From Eleginops maclovinus (Eukaryota; Chordata; Actinopteri; Perciformes; Eleginopidae): DNA of 64,000 nucleotides. This document shows positions 29,766 to 39,712 of this stretch, one piece after another (the first letter of the stretch is position 1; every line of letters begins with the position of its first letter). The translations under genes and the position numbers were made by a program. Under the pieces are notes generated by a model. That model ran no database searches and was not told the DNA's origin. It worked only from the letters and a program-made list of their open reading frames with translations. The stretch lies in contig NC_086352.1 in the NCBI RefSeq assembly GCF_036324505.1, forward strand, positions 33,164,358 to 33,228,357. Reading direction: 5' to 3'.

Positions 29766-30022
29766 TTCTCCTGCCATGTTGGAAAATAAACACGTCTCTG
29801 AACTATATTAGGTTTCGATTGAGGGCACAGACTGCAGCACAACAGCAGCCGATGTTTTTTGGACTCAATGGTGACGGATTGAACTGCGCTAACGCTGTTG
29901 CCTTGGCTTTGGAGCTTGGTATGCAGAGTGAAGCTCACTGCAAGGGACAGAGACATTTAGAGCCCAAAGACAGGACACTCTCTGGGATGACGTTGGCACC
30001 AGAAGCTTTTTCCCAGATTAAT

Positions 30023-30147
30023 CAGGGGAGAGCGCGAACGCAGTCCCCCACTACCACAAATTATGCAGTCAAGATTCCCACATTTGGGGAATTCGCAGGG
30101 GTCATCACAGCCGGCGTGCAATGGCCGAGCCTCGCCCTGGGTGAACC
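30023..30147 (-). pseudogene. U1 snRNA 3' part (nt 40-164), split by LINE
   Basis: 125 nt of U1 on the minus strand, ending TCTCCCCTG. The missing 5' part is at 37818-37870. The 14 bp GGTTCACCCAGGGC are present at both ends of the insertion. 125 + 53 - 14 gives 164 nt, exactly the vertebrate U1 length, so nothing of U1 was lost. Confidence 0.93.
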
Positions 30148-30314
30148 AATTTTTCAATTTTCAGACGCTTTTATTGGTTTCAGACAACAAAAAGAAATTA
30201 CAATCAAAAAAACTATACATTTCATTTTCCCTGTTTAAAAAAAACCAAAACAATACAATTATACCCCTATTACATCAAAATATACATATGTTTTTCCTCA
30301 ACAACAATGAATGT

Positions 30315-31825
30315 TTAAAGTGCATCCATCAGTTGTTTTGTTAACCACTGGTCATCCATCTTCCACAAACTTTTAATTTCCGCATTGTTTAACTTCAGTC
30401 TGTCCCTGAGAATGTAATCGCGAAACATTGTGAGGCCAACCCTTATCACTGAGTTTGTGGACATCTGGCATTTTTTAAGGCGGTTAAATTCCGACATTTC
30501 CAAATTCCTTATTTTAAGCTGTTAATTGCAGCCCACCATCTTTGATGTTTTTCAGTGTCTTTGGGGTTTAAATCCCCATACAGTATATCTTTCTCATTGG
30601 GTCCACTATAAAGAGCAGTCAACCATGGCCTTAGTGTCTGCCACACACTTTTCGCGAAAGAACAGTACCAGAATAGGTGGGCCATGTTTTCCTCAAGTTG
30701 ACACTTTAATATTGAGCATTTTGGACTCTGTGAACATCTTCTCCTTTACAGGAATGCCTTCGTAGGGATACAACTATGTGCTGTTTTCCAAGCCAAATCC
30801 TTATGGTTGTTAAAAAGGAATGGTGAGTTAACATTTTCCCATACTTGCATGCACTGGTTTCCTGTTAATATCCCTATTGGTGATAGGCTTGATGTCAGGG
30901 GTGACAATATTCCTTTTCATGAAGCCTACAGAAGATGTATCAAAGTTGGCTGTCTTAAAAAGGTTCACAGCTCTGCCATACAATGCTGGCCTAGTTTCTG
31001 CATGGGGGGTGTCCAGAGGGGCTCTTTTGCCCATACCAGAAATAATTTTTTGGCCCACCCAAAATTTAGCAAAATATGTCCAGAGGCTATTGTTCTTTTC
31101 ATTTAACACAGCATTCAGAATGGGTGTTAAAAATAGGGCTTCCAGTTTGACCCCCAACTCTGGAACTGCCTTCCCTCCTTCTTCTAATGGTTTATACATT
31201 ATCTCTCTTTTTAAATATTCCTGATGAGAACCCCAGATAAACTGAAAAATGGATCTTCTCAAGCTTGTTTGAAAGACTCTTGGTACAGGCAGTGTGGCTG
31301 CTAGATGAGTCAGTGATGCAAGAATCTCCGCCTTAATGACAAGAATTTTCCCAGTGAACGTAAGAGCCCTATCTTCCCACCTAAGGAGTTTTCCTTTGAT
31401 TGCTGGGAGTCTGATATCCCAATTTACATTTTCCATGCCTCTACCGATCTCAATACTTCAAATCTTTACCCTTTCCTTTCTTTCCACTAACCTCAGATCT
31501 ACTTTGTCCTCTTTCCAATTAAGGTAAAGTATTTCACTCTTGGCCTTATTAATCTTAGCGCCTGATGCAAGAGTTTTAACAACTGACTTATTTTCGGTAG
31601 AAGACTAACCAAAGCTGCTTTGTCTATATCCTCGCTTGTGTAAAGGTCTGAATAAAAACTGTGAACGCTACCGAGTATGTTATTTATATCTGTCTGTTCT
31701 TTCCCATTTGTATCTGTTAGTGCATCCATACTATTTCTAGGCTGGACTAGTTTTTGAAAGAAGTATCTTGAGCATTTTTCATTATTTTCCACATGATGGA
31801 CTCTGCTACGTGTAAGTAACCAGCC
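30315..31825 (-). pseudogene. LINE ORF2: linker, post-RT and C-terminal Cys/His domains
   Basis: The frame 31792-31570 (NNEKCSRYFFQKLVQPRNSM) is the conserved linker before RT. At about 31560 it jumps to SGAKINKAKSEILYLNW, which normally follows the catalytic palm, so roughly 300 residues including the YADD box are deleted. The frame 31436-30828 (NWDIRLPAIKGKLLRWEDRALTF and FIWGSHQEYLKREIMYKPLEEGG, shown in parts) is the post-RT region. Stops then interrupt the tail. The last frame, 30503-30315, ends QWLTKQLMDAL at the true ORF2 stop. Not functional. Confidence 0.82.
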
Positions 31826-32364
31826 TATGCTGTCCTCGTGCTGCGTTCTCTAGCTTGCAGAACTAGACAGCTAGCTAACAATTTGTCGTCTAATAAATAC
31901 AGCTGATGAACTCAAGCGAGGCAAGAAGCGTTGGTTTTCTTCCGTTTACTTTGTTCACCAAGCAAGTATTTATAAAGGACATGGATATTCTTTTTTGTAA
32001 AACTGAAACAAACAGAAACAAAGGGATACATAAATCTCACGAAGATAATATTACAGTACATAGCAGGTAGCATGATACCACGAGAGCTAGCATGGCTAAG
32101 TGACAAATTATCCTAGAGATGTAGAGACATAAATTCAACATAAACTCTTAATTGTCTACATGGCATTGAATGTGGTAACAAAGAATATGCACTTACAGAC
32201 TAATAATGTCCAAAGCTCGCGCGTTAAAGGTAAGTCTTTGAAGAGGAATCCGGCAGAAACTGTAACTATACCTGCGCGACTTTGTAAATAGTATTGTCCG
32301 CTAGGTGGCAGTATTTCCCCACATATAATACGCAAGCTACCAAATGCTTAAGGAGGGCAGAACA
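31826..32364 (-). repeat. 3' LTR of BEL element 2
   Basis: 539 bp. Read on the minus strand it starts TGTTCTGCCC and ends GGACAGCATA. It lacks a 44-bp stretch present in the other LTR near 36930-36975 but is otherwise closely similar. Confidence 0.88.
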
Positions 32365-32496
32365 CTCCCCGCTTGGCATAATAATATTATGCCACTACAA
32401 ATTTACTTAAACAGAAATCACACAAAGTTCTGTCGGCAAGCAACATACATTTCTCTAACTATTCTGAGAGAAGAACAACTATTTCTGAGGTAGGTC

Positions 32497-32938
32497 TCAG
32501 AAGCACTTTAACAGGCCTTCTTTTGCTATTTTGACCTCCATCTTCCGGATCCTCTTGTCCCTGCTTGGCAGAGTGTTGACAACCACTCCCACAGGCCAGT
32601 CGTTTCTGTGGGCTTGGCTGTCCTTGAGCAGGACGACGTCGCCGGCCTTGACGTTTGGCCTTTCATCGGTCCACTTTCTGCGGCCCTGCAGCGTGGACAA
32701 GTAGTCCCTTCTCCATCTCTTCCAAAAGGTGTTTGCAAGGCTCGATGTGTTTCCATTGTTTACCATGCAGGTCCGCCATCTTCTGGTTCTGTAGCTGCCC
32801 GCGTAGCTTGCGGCAGGTCACACACCAGGAGTGTGGTGATGTGGTGGGTGCGTGGGACAATGATAGGGTGTTTCTCTTCTTTTGACAGGTCAGGTGCGGA
32901 CGAGATACGACCTCCAACCCGTAGTAGGCCATCTTCAT
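32497..32938 (-). pseudogene. BEL element 2 integrase remnant and DUF5641-like tail
   Basis: The frame 32850-32750 keeps WCVTCRKLRGQLQNQKMADL, the second half of the integrase zinc finger and linker. It then passes without the DDE core into KQWKH and, after a frameshift, FWKRWRRDYLSTLQGRRKW and AGDVVLLKDSQAHRNDWPVG. This is the conserved C-terminal domain, ending at the stop at 32497. About 250 residues of catalytic integrase are missing, so the copy cannot make its own integrase. Confidence 0.82.
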
Positions 32939-35504
32939 CAGTCACGGGGTTGAGCTTCTTGAGTGGACTTTGCTTTGGAAGTGTCTTACCCTCTTTCAGG
33001 CATTTAATTTCATCTGCAAAGGCCTCATGCTGCATAGCGCGAAGGATCAGGCACTTTGCCAGTGCCAGCTCGGTTGTGGTGAGTGTGTCTTTGAACCTGC
33101 TCCAGCCTCTGCGATCTGCGCTGGCTGGATTTCCCTTGAAAGATGCAGCGACGTGGATGAGTCTGGCTGTAGCATTGCAGAGGTTTCTCCAGCTTGAGAA
33201 TCTTTCGAAACCGCTGTGAGCCCAGCTGAGTGTCGGAGGCCTGGTAGCTAGAGCAGTGACCTCAGGTCGGATCTCAGTGTCTGCGTCGGGCTCCAGCAGC
33301 GTGAAGATGTGGGGCTCCCACGTTTCCTCTGTGTTGTTGCGAGTCAGGAAGCTGGGACCGGAGTGCCAGATGCTTTGCTGTAGCTGTGCTGCAGGCATAT
33401 ATCTTGTGGCGTGGTCCGCAGGATTCTGGTCCGTGGGGACATATGACCACTGGTCAGGGTGAGTGGATCGTCTGATGCGGATCACCCTCTTTATGTGTAG
33501 GTCTTCCAGGGCTGTGAGCGATTCTCTCCACGTGTTCCACTCTGTCTCTTTGCCGGGGTCGAGTGGAGTGTCCCACCCCTGCTCTGATGAAAGTTCCCGC
33601 ACTAAAGCTTTCCCCTGCATGACTATGGGAGCAACGAACCCCAGGGGGTCGTATAGGCTGTTAACAGTGGACAGGATACCTCTCCGTGTGTATGGCTTCT
33701 TCTCTCGTGTTCTCCTGAGTGAGCCAAGACGCTTGAATGCTTGTTCCCGGTTGCTTGGGAGAGGTTGCCGTGGCGACCGGAATGGCAGCGGTGCTACCCA
33801 GCTGTGGGCGTCGTCCTGGTAGACCTCTCTGTCCATGATGGTCAGGAACACTTTGTCATCCATTGACAGAGCCGGTTTGTTGTCGTCTCTGGAGCTCTCG
33901 AACACTGAGAGGCTGAGGCTGTCTGTGCTCGCTGCCCAGCCTGCCTCTTCATCACAGGGGAGTGAGCGAGGGTTGTGTCGCTGCGGTGTGTTGCTGTAGA
34001 TTTCCTTCACCTGGATGTTATTTGGACAGGGATGGAGGAAAGATGTTCTGCCATTTTGTAGCACGTTGGCTTTGTACACGTTGACTTCAGCTGGTTTGTG
34101 GACCGTCCCCAGGCAGACGTCACCCACGATGACCCAGCCCAGGTCGAGCCGTTGTGCATACGGAGCGTTGTGTGGCCCGTTGACTTGCTCACGCACCTTA
34201 TGCACTCTGAGGATGTCTCTTCCCAGGAGCAGGAGGATGGGTGCGTTTGGGTCTACATCTAGAATCCTTTGCGCCACTCGCTGCAGGTGGGGGTGGTGTT
34301 TTGCAATATCTGGAGATGGAATTTCAGATCTGTCATCCGGCACCATGTCACATTCGATGAGCGTGGGGAGGGGGAGTTGTAGTTTCCCATCCATCGACTC
34401 AAGCGTGAAGTTGTTGACTCGTCTGCCGGAGGTCTCTGTTGTCCCCGCGCAGGTCTTCAGTGTGTATGGGGCTGGACTGGCTTTGAGACCGAAGAGATTG
34501 AAGAACTCTGTCTTTGCGAGTGACTTGTTACTCTGTTCGTCCAGCACTGCATACATCTTCACAGCTTTCTCTTTTCTCCCAGCAGGATAGGCTTTAACCA
34601 GGCAGATCTTGGCACATGAGCGTGGGCTGTCAGCGTTGCCGCAAATCTCTGTGCACTTGGAAGTGACTGTGGGCGTGTCCTCATCCGGCTCCCCGCTTTC
34701 CTCCTTCTCCGTGACGGCACTGTCGTTGAAGACAGGAGGGCCTGGGTGTAGAGCCGCGATGTGTCGCTCACTGTTGCACTCGGCACATTTGATTGGCACT
34801 CTGCAGTCTTTTGCCATGTGCTGAGTTGACCCACAGCATTTGAAGCAGATGCGGTTTTCTTTGAGGTAAGCCTTACATTCTTCAATAGCTTTAGATCTGA
34901 ATGTCCTACATCTTTTGAGTGGGTGTGTTTTCCTGTGTATAGGGCACTCGCGGTCTGGGTCGCCTATTCTCTTCTCCACAGAGCTGGTGTCGCCGTAGCT
35001 GGGTTTGGGTGTGACCTCTGTCTTGTGCACACTTACTGGGGTTTTGTAGCTGTGTTTCACTGACCTCTCTCCTTTCGGTGGCATGTTGCTGTTGGAGGTG
35101 GAGAAGGCGAAGCTTGGGTCATTACGCACTTTAGCCTGTCGTCTGACAAACTGTGAGAAGATAGAGAATGGAGGGAAGGCCACACCGTTTTCCTCTTTGT
35201 ATCTGGATCCAATCGATATCCATCTCTCTTGTAGGCTGTAGGATAGCTTCTCTACGATTGGGTTCACCCCGCGGGCTGTATCCAAAAAGGCGAGGCCTGG
35301 TAGGTATCCTTCTTCCTTGGCACACTCCAGTTCCAGGAGGATATCACCGAGTTCTCTGAGTTTGGCGTTGTCTTTATTTGTCAGCTTTGGGAAATCTTCA
35401 ATCTTTTTAAGCAGTGCGTGCTCTACAGCCTCTGGTGCCCCATAGCATTCCTCCACACGTTGCCACACCATGCGGAGGCCTGCAGCGGGATCGAAGACGC
35501 GCAC
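32760..35504 (-). CDS. BEL element 2 Gag-protease with in-frame RT and RNase H deletions
   Basis: A 914-codon open frame on the minus strand. It has a DUF1759-type Gag core (LRMVWQRVEECYGAPEAVE, ERWISIGSRYKEENG), a Cys/His region (ECPIHRKTHPLKRC, CFKCCGSTQHMAKDC, KCAEC) and a retropepsin-like site in MYAVLDEQSNKSLAK. After AFKRLGSLRRT, where RT begins, it jumps at about 33705 to PYTRRGILSTVNSLYDPLGF. This removes the RT palm and YVDD box. A second jump at about 33475 goes from LEDLHIKR to RIRRSTHPDQWSYVPTDQNP, removing RNase H. Both deletions keep the frame. The frame ends out of register near 32800, where the integrase finger is deleted. Confidence 0.88.
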   Translation of the reverse strand: MRVFDPAAGLRMVWQRVEECYGAPEAVEHALLKKIEDFPKLTNKDNAKLRELGDILLELECAKEEGYLPGLAFLDTARGVNPIVEKLSYSLQERWISIGSRYKEENGVAFPPFSIFSQFVRRQAKVRNDPSFAFSTSNSNMPPKGERSVKHSYKTPVSVHKTEVTPKPSYGDTSSVEKRIGDPDRECPIHRKTHPLKRCRTFRSKAIEECKAYLKENRICFKCCGSTQHMAKDCRVPIKCAECNSERHIAALHPGPPVFNDSAVTEKEESGEPDEDTPTVTSKCTEICGNADSPRSCAKICLVKAYPAGRKEKAVKMYAVLDEQSNKSLAKTEFFNLFGLKASPAPYTLKTCAGTTETSGRRVNNFTLESMDGKLQLPLPTLIECDMVPDDRSEIPSPDIAKHHPHLQRVAQRILDVDPNAPILLLLGRDILRVHKVREQVNGPHNAPYAQRLDLGWVIVGDVCLGTVHKPAEVNVYKANVLQNGRTSFLHPCPNNIQVKEIYSNTPQRHNPRSLPCDEEAGWAASTDSLSLSVFESSRDDNKPALSMDDKVFLTIMDREVYQDDAHSWVAPLPFRSPRQPLPSNREQAFKRLGSLRRTREKKPYTRRGILSTVNSLYDPLGFVAPIVMQGKALVRELSSEQGWDTPLDPGKETEWNTWRESLTALEDLHIKRVIRIRRSTHPDQWSYVPTDQNPADHATRYMPAAQLQQSIWHSGPSFLTRNNTEETWEPHIFTLLEPDADTEIRPEVTALATRPPTLSWAHSGFERFSSWRNLCNATARLIHVAASFKGNPASADRRGWSRFKDTLTTTELALAKCLILRAMQHEAFADEIKCLKEGKTLPKQSPLKKLNPVTDEDGLLRVGGRISSAPDLSKEEKHPIIVPRTHHITTLLVCDLPQATRAATEPEDGGPAW

Positions 35505-35531
35505 TGAGCGTATTCTCTGCGCCTGTTCTGC

Positions 35532-36434
35532 TTAGTCTGCGCCAAGCCACTTCACCAGCAGATCCAGTTCTTCCCTGGGTGTCAGATTTAGGTCCTGAGT
35601 GGCGCTGAGGAAGGAGGCTTTCCATGACCAGAAATGTTCAGGGCGGTCATCGAAGTGTAGCAGGCCTGAGCTCACCATTTCTCGTCGCATGAGGTACTTA
35701 GCAAGGTCTTGTGCTGGCTGCGGCTCGGAGGAGGGCCCCCTGTGCAGGCTGGGGTACGGCTGAGGTATGGGGAGGAATCCCTTGCGTGGAGGTGGTTGTG
35801 GCGGCATCATTGGAGACTTATATGGGGAAGGTTGTTCTTGTTTCATCTTGCTGATGAGTGGCGTGGGGCTATGATGAGCAGCTGGCTCAGCTGCATGTGC
35901 GACTGGTCTGTAGGAGTGCAGTGGAGCATGTGTTGGCGGTGTTGGTTGTCTGCCAAACATATCTGAGTGCTGCTGAACGTAGTTACCTGCACGTTCTGAG
36001 GCGTTTAAAGGTTTTCCCGGGACGTATGGCTCATGTTTCTCCCCGCTTTCAACCTCCTCTTCCTCATAGGCTGCAGCTTCTGCCTCAGCGGCGGCGGCCA
36101 TCTTTTGAGTGGTGAGAACGTGGAGACTGGCTTCGAGCTCGGCTTTGTTTCTCAATGCGCTGGCTTCAACCTCAGCTTTCTGCCTAATCATGGCTGCTTC
36201 TTTCTCTGCAAAGGTTAGCTGGGCCAGTGCAGCTTTTGACTTTGCACGTGCTTTGATAGCTGCTGACGATGCGGAGGATACGTTGGACCTCTTAGACACC
36301 TGTGACCGGCAGTCGGGTGTTCGGAAAGGTTCTTGATTTTGGGTTGCCTCATGGCCGTTTTCTAGTAGCCCCAGAGCGGCAGCACCTTGTGCTTGTCCGG
36401 TGGCGTCACCTTCTGCTGCGCCCGCATGAAGCAT
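35532..36434 (-). CDS. BEL element 2 Gag N-terminus
   Basis: 300 codons starting MLHAGAAEGDATGQAQ. A coiled coil (about residues 50-130, KARAKSKAALAQLTFAEKEA and following) and a Pro-rich stretch precede a Gag segment ending EELDLLVKWLGAD. A TAA stop separates it from the 35504 frame, and the following codons (AEQAQRIRSVRVFD) stay in frame. A single Ser (TCA) to TAA change is therefore the likely break. The ATG lies 58 bp inside the 5' LTR boundary at 36492. Confidence 0.87.
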   Translation of the reverse strand: MLHAGAAEGDATGQAQGAAALGLLENGHEATQNQEPFRTPDCRSQVSKRSNVSSASSAAIKARAKSKAALAQLTFAEKEAAMIRQKAEVEASALRNKAELEASLHVLTTQKMAAAAEAEAAAYEEEEVESGEKHEPYVPGKPLNASERAGNYVQQHSDMFGRQPTPPTHAPLHSYRPVAHAAEPAAHHSPTPLISKMKQEQPSPYKSPMMPPQPPPRKGFLPIPQPYPSLHRGPSSEPQPAQDLAKYLMRREMVSSGLLHFDDRPEHFWSWKASFLSATQDLNLTPREELDLLVKWLGAD

Positions 36435-36491
36435 CGTGGTCTTCTAAGGCTACCTTCTGTGCTTGAACTCGCCGCGCTGTAGTCTTTTTAC

Positions 36492-37074
36492 TATGCTGTC
36501 CTCGTGCTGCGTTCTTTAGCTTGCAGAACTAGACAGCTAGCTAACAATTTGTCGTCTAATAAATATAGCTGATGAACTCAAGCGAGGCAAGAAGCGTTGG
36601 TTTTCTTCCGTTTACTTTGTTCACCAAGCAAGTATTTATAAAGGACATGGATATTCTTTTTTGTAAAACTGAAACAAACAGAAACAAAGGGATACATAAA
36701 TCTCACGAAGATAATATTACAGTACATAGCAGGTAGCATGATACCACGAGAGCTAGCATGGCTAAGTGACAAATTATCCTAGAGATGTAGAGACATAAAT
36801 TCAACATAAACTCTTAATTGTCTACATGGCATTGAATGTGGTAACAAAGAATATGCACTTACAGACTAATAATGTCCAAAGCTCGCGCGTTAAAGGTAAG
36901 TCTTTGAAGAGGAATCCGGCAGAAACTGTATCCGTATGTTCTCCTAACTCAAGTCAACTCGACAATGAAAAAGAACTAAACCTGCGCGACTTTGTAAATA
37001 GTATTGTCCGCTAGGTGGCAGTATTTCCCCACATATAATACGCAAGCTACCAAATGCTTAAGGAGGGCAGAACA
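36492..37074 (-). repeat. 5' LTR of BEL element 2
   Basis: 583 bp including the 44-bp stretch missing from the other LTR. The length difference and a few substitutions suggest greater age than element 1. Confidence 0.88.
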
Positions 37075-37079
37075 CAGCC

Positions 37080-37817
37080 ACTTGCCTCTGTAGTAAGGTT
37101 TGACATGTCTCTCTTTAGTCTTGCCCTATCCTCTGCTACATCTAAACCTGCATAAACCATTGTGTAAAGTCGCTGTAGTTTTGCTTAATGAATTTTAAAA
37201 TGATAGCGTTTTTTCTTGGCTTTTTTTTAACCTTCCTCAATGAAGAAGCTCCTAGTACGCACTTTGAAATCGTCCCACCACTCTCCCACAGAGTCAAGGA
37301 TACACTCAAGAGAGGACCACCTATTGATTTTTTCCTTAAATCTCCTTACAATGCTTGGATTTTCCAGAAGGGATGTATTCATCTTCCATGAGCCCCTCCC
37401 TCTTATAACTTTTTTTTTTTTTAATTCAAGGGAACAGTCAATTTTGGCATGATCAGAGAAGAATACTGGTTTAACAGATGCATTGATGACTAGCAGTCCT
37501 TTTGAGGTCAGAAGAAAATCTATTCTTGAGTGTGTTCTACCATTTGTCCAAGTGTAGCCTGGCAAGTTAGGGTTTTGGAAACGATATGTGTCCGTTAGTG
37601 TAAAGTCTTTAATTACATGTTTAAGGGCTTCTGAGCTAGAGTCCAGCTTTACAAGGGTGGTTGTTAATCGGTCATTTTTGTCCAACAGCCAATTAAAATC
37701 TCCCCCCAAAATCAACTCCCTTCCACATAAAAGGAGTGGCTGGATTGCTTTCGATGTTTCTAAGCGCTCTTGAAGCTCGGCAGGGCAATACACATTAATA
37801 ATTCTCAGATTGACATT
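37080..37817 (-). pseudogene. LINE ORF2: AP endonuclease domain (5' truncated)
   Basis: The frame 37793-37227 encodes the C-terminal two thirds of an AP-type endonuclease, with INVYCP at the truncated start. It has LILGGDFNWLLDKNDR with the catalytic GGDFN motif, GYTWTNGRTHSRIDFLL, and the SDHAKIDCSL motif with the catalytic Asp-His. The endonuclease nicks the target for target-primed reverse transcription, so this domain would determine U1 specificity. Downstream the frame degrades (37226-37080) into WFMQV and further shifts. The N-terminal third with the catalytic Asn/Glu is absent. Confidence 0.85.
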
Positions 37818-37870
37818 GCCCTGGGTGAACCACCTTGGTGATAATGGTATCTCTCCTGCCAGGTAAATAT
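37818..37870 (-). pseudogene. U1 snRNA 5' part (nt 1-53)
   Basis: On the minus strand it starts ATATTTACCTGGCAGG and ends CCCAGGGC at the LINE 5' junction. The splice-site-pairing start has T at position 4 where vertebrate U1 has C (ATACTTACCTG). That would weaken pairing with G at +5 of the 5' splice site. The stem-loop I sequence continues normally. The 3' part is at 30023-30147. Confidence 0.93.
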
Positions 37871-38407
37871 GAGTTGGATGGGTCAGAGCCAGTGGACTCT
37901 TGCTACGACAAAGGACACTGCGTGGCAGTTCCTGCCTCTGAGCAGGTCAATGCAGCTCAGCAACCACTTGAAAGCCTAACAGACAGATGATCGCGCGTAG
38001 TTGCAACATTCATATTTAATTGGAAACATTCCAAACGACGTACCACATGGTGATTCTGAGACTCAGAGAGATTTTAAACTGGATTCAGTCATAGCTGCAT
38101 TGTCATGGACTTTCATGACTTCAAATGTATGCTGATCCCACATGCTATCCTTTGTATGACGTGTAAACTCTCGAAGAGCGCCACCTACGGTCAACCAACA
38201 ATTGTCTTGAAAAGACTCAACATTGAACTGCTGACCATGACTGGGGATATTCGCTCGAGTATGAAAGAGCCATTTGAAGAACTCTGGAGTCCTTCGAGCC
38301 CCGATAACTATAGCACATTCCTGAAAGTGTTTGTTACTCTATCAGGTTTGCTGAGAACTTTTCTTGGTTTAGTTCTTTGAAGTTAATCAGGATCAAAGAA
38401 GAAGATT

Positions 38408-38480
38408 GTTTCCACCCGGTTTTCGAGCCGGTGAGCTTTCGCGTGTGAGGCAAACCCGGTGAACACTACACTACGGAAAC
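38408..38480 (-). pseudogene. tRNA-Val(CAC) relic, unit B
   Basis: Identical to 16914-16986, with the same altered D arm and extended T loop, so the damage predates the duplication. Confidence 0.75.
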
Positions 38481-38794
38481 AGCTGAAAAGGATTAAATGC
38501 ACGGTCCAGCATAGATGAAACATTCATATTCAATTGTCAACTTTCCAAACTACGGACCAGATGTTCATTTCATTTCGGCCCCGACGACACAAAACAAGGA
38601 TGTTTAAGCAATTTTGCAAATAGTCAGCACTTTTTCAAAACCTGGGTAGAACAAGTTAACGTATCGTACAAATGATAATAAGCAGGATTTTTTTGCCTTG
38701 CGATACATGACGCATGCTTTCATGTGCTAGATCATTTTTCACTACTTTCACCCGTCCAACAAAGACATCCTTTGAATGTGAATGTAATATTTGC

Positions 38795-38866
38795 TGGAGA
38801 TGCCGGGGATTGGACTCGGGGCCTCATACATGCGAAACATGCGCTCTACTACTGAGCTACATCCCC
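38795..38866 (-). pseudogene. tRNA-Ala(CGC) relic, unit B
   Basis: Same T-arm lesion as 17301-17372. Anticodon loop TTCGCAT. Confidence 0.8.
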
Positions 38867-38904
38867 TTCAATACATAAACCATTGGCATCCTTCGTCTTA
38901 CATG

Positions 38905-38939
38905 TCCCTGATGGTTTAGTGGCTAGGATTTGGCGATCT
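38905..38939 (+). pseudogene. tRNA-Glu 5' fragment, unit B
   Basis: Duplicate of 17411-17445, broken in the anticodon arm. Confidence 0.7.
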
Positions 38940-39712
38940 ATAAGAGGGAAAGAAAGACAAACCTTAAAACGGTTCAATTGTTATGATGTGGTCGGACTGA
39001 TATGTTAGATTATTGGCTGAAACTGTTAAGTCAAGATGTGAAGCCGTTAACAAAGAAAAAGGGAAACTAGAGCGGCTGCTGCTGCTGCTGCATTTGATTT
39101 CATTGCTTTAAATATAAGCTCTTTTAAGATGCACACATTTTCAAAAGCTTTTTTATATATTTTCTCTATTTTATTTTAAATGCAGCCTGAGTGGAACATT
39201 ACAAATATCTACAGTAGTATACTGTATACCTGTGTAGTTCAAGTGACAATAAATATTGTCGTTTTTGAATTGTACTTTGTTTGTTTTATGAGGCATTCAG
39301 TTGTTGATTACATGCAGACGTTGATACAACTATTAGGTCACAGCTAATCTATATCACACTCATTCATAACGCCAGATAGTCATTTTGATGTTTCCGGAGG
39401 ACATTTTATCTAACTGGATCTAGTTGAATTTTAGTTTAATACCCAAAATACTCCAAAACCGAGCTGAAAACGTTTGTCGGGCTCTGCTTTTCTTTTGGTA
39501 TCTTGAAAATGCCAGCACGGCGGGATTATTGGAGGCAGGCAAAGTGGCTGTACCAGACACACGTCCCCAAGGCCATGGCACGGGATTGTTTTGACATGAT
39601 CTGGAGGTGATGATTTGTATTCTTGCGCTCTCTTCCGAGTTTCTATGTAGCGTTAGCGCACTGACGTCTCCGTCATGGCCAGTAATGATAGTGGTGCTAT
39701 CCTTCAGCTACT

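Larger units (their letters stand above)
27226..30700. repeat. Small-RNA array unit A, right part
   Basis: Continues unit A after the BEL insertion and parallels 41823-45116 of unit B almost base for base. It contains tRNA-Ala, tRNA-Ser, a LINE tail fragment, U5, U2 and the split U1, listed separately. The stretches 27252-27902, 28271-28458 and 28820-29291 hold only spacer, including a truncated tRNA-Glu copy at 27614-27630 and the TACCCTACCC-rich spacer. Confidence 0.9.
31826..37074 (-). mobile_element. BEL/Pao LTR retrotransposon 2, catalytic-domain-deleted (5249 bp)
   Basis: Flanked by the 5-bp duplication CAGCC (31821-31825 and 37075-37079) inside the U1-borne LINE. The joined LINE codons (EASGWLLTRSRV) are collinear across it. 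LTRs are at 31826-32364 and 36492-37074. A purine-rich tract AAGCGGGGAG precedes the 3' LTR at 32365. Gag, zinc knuckles and protease remain, but RT, RNase H and integrase cores are deleted. It is a different BEL family from element 1. Confidence 0.9.
30148..37817 (-). mobile_element. Tx1-clade LINE inserted in U1 snRNA gene (5'-truncated, interrupted by BEL element 2)
   Basis: On the minus strand the LINE starts at 37817, inside the endonuclease domain (LRIINVYCP), and runs to 37080. It is interrupted by the BEL element at 31826-37074 and resumes at 31825 to 30148. Order: AP endonuclease, pre-RT linker, a deletion that removes the RT palm near 31560, post-RT domain, Cys/His tail and a 3' untranslated region with AATAAA. 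It lies in the same orientation as U1, between duplicated U1 nt 40-53. Known Tx1-clade families target U2 (Keno) and 5S (Mutsu) genes; a U1 target is not one I recall. Confidence 0.85.
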
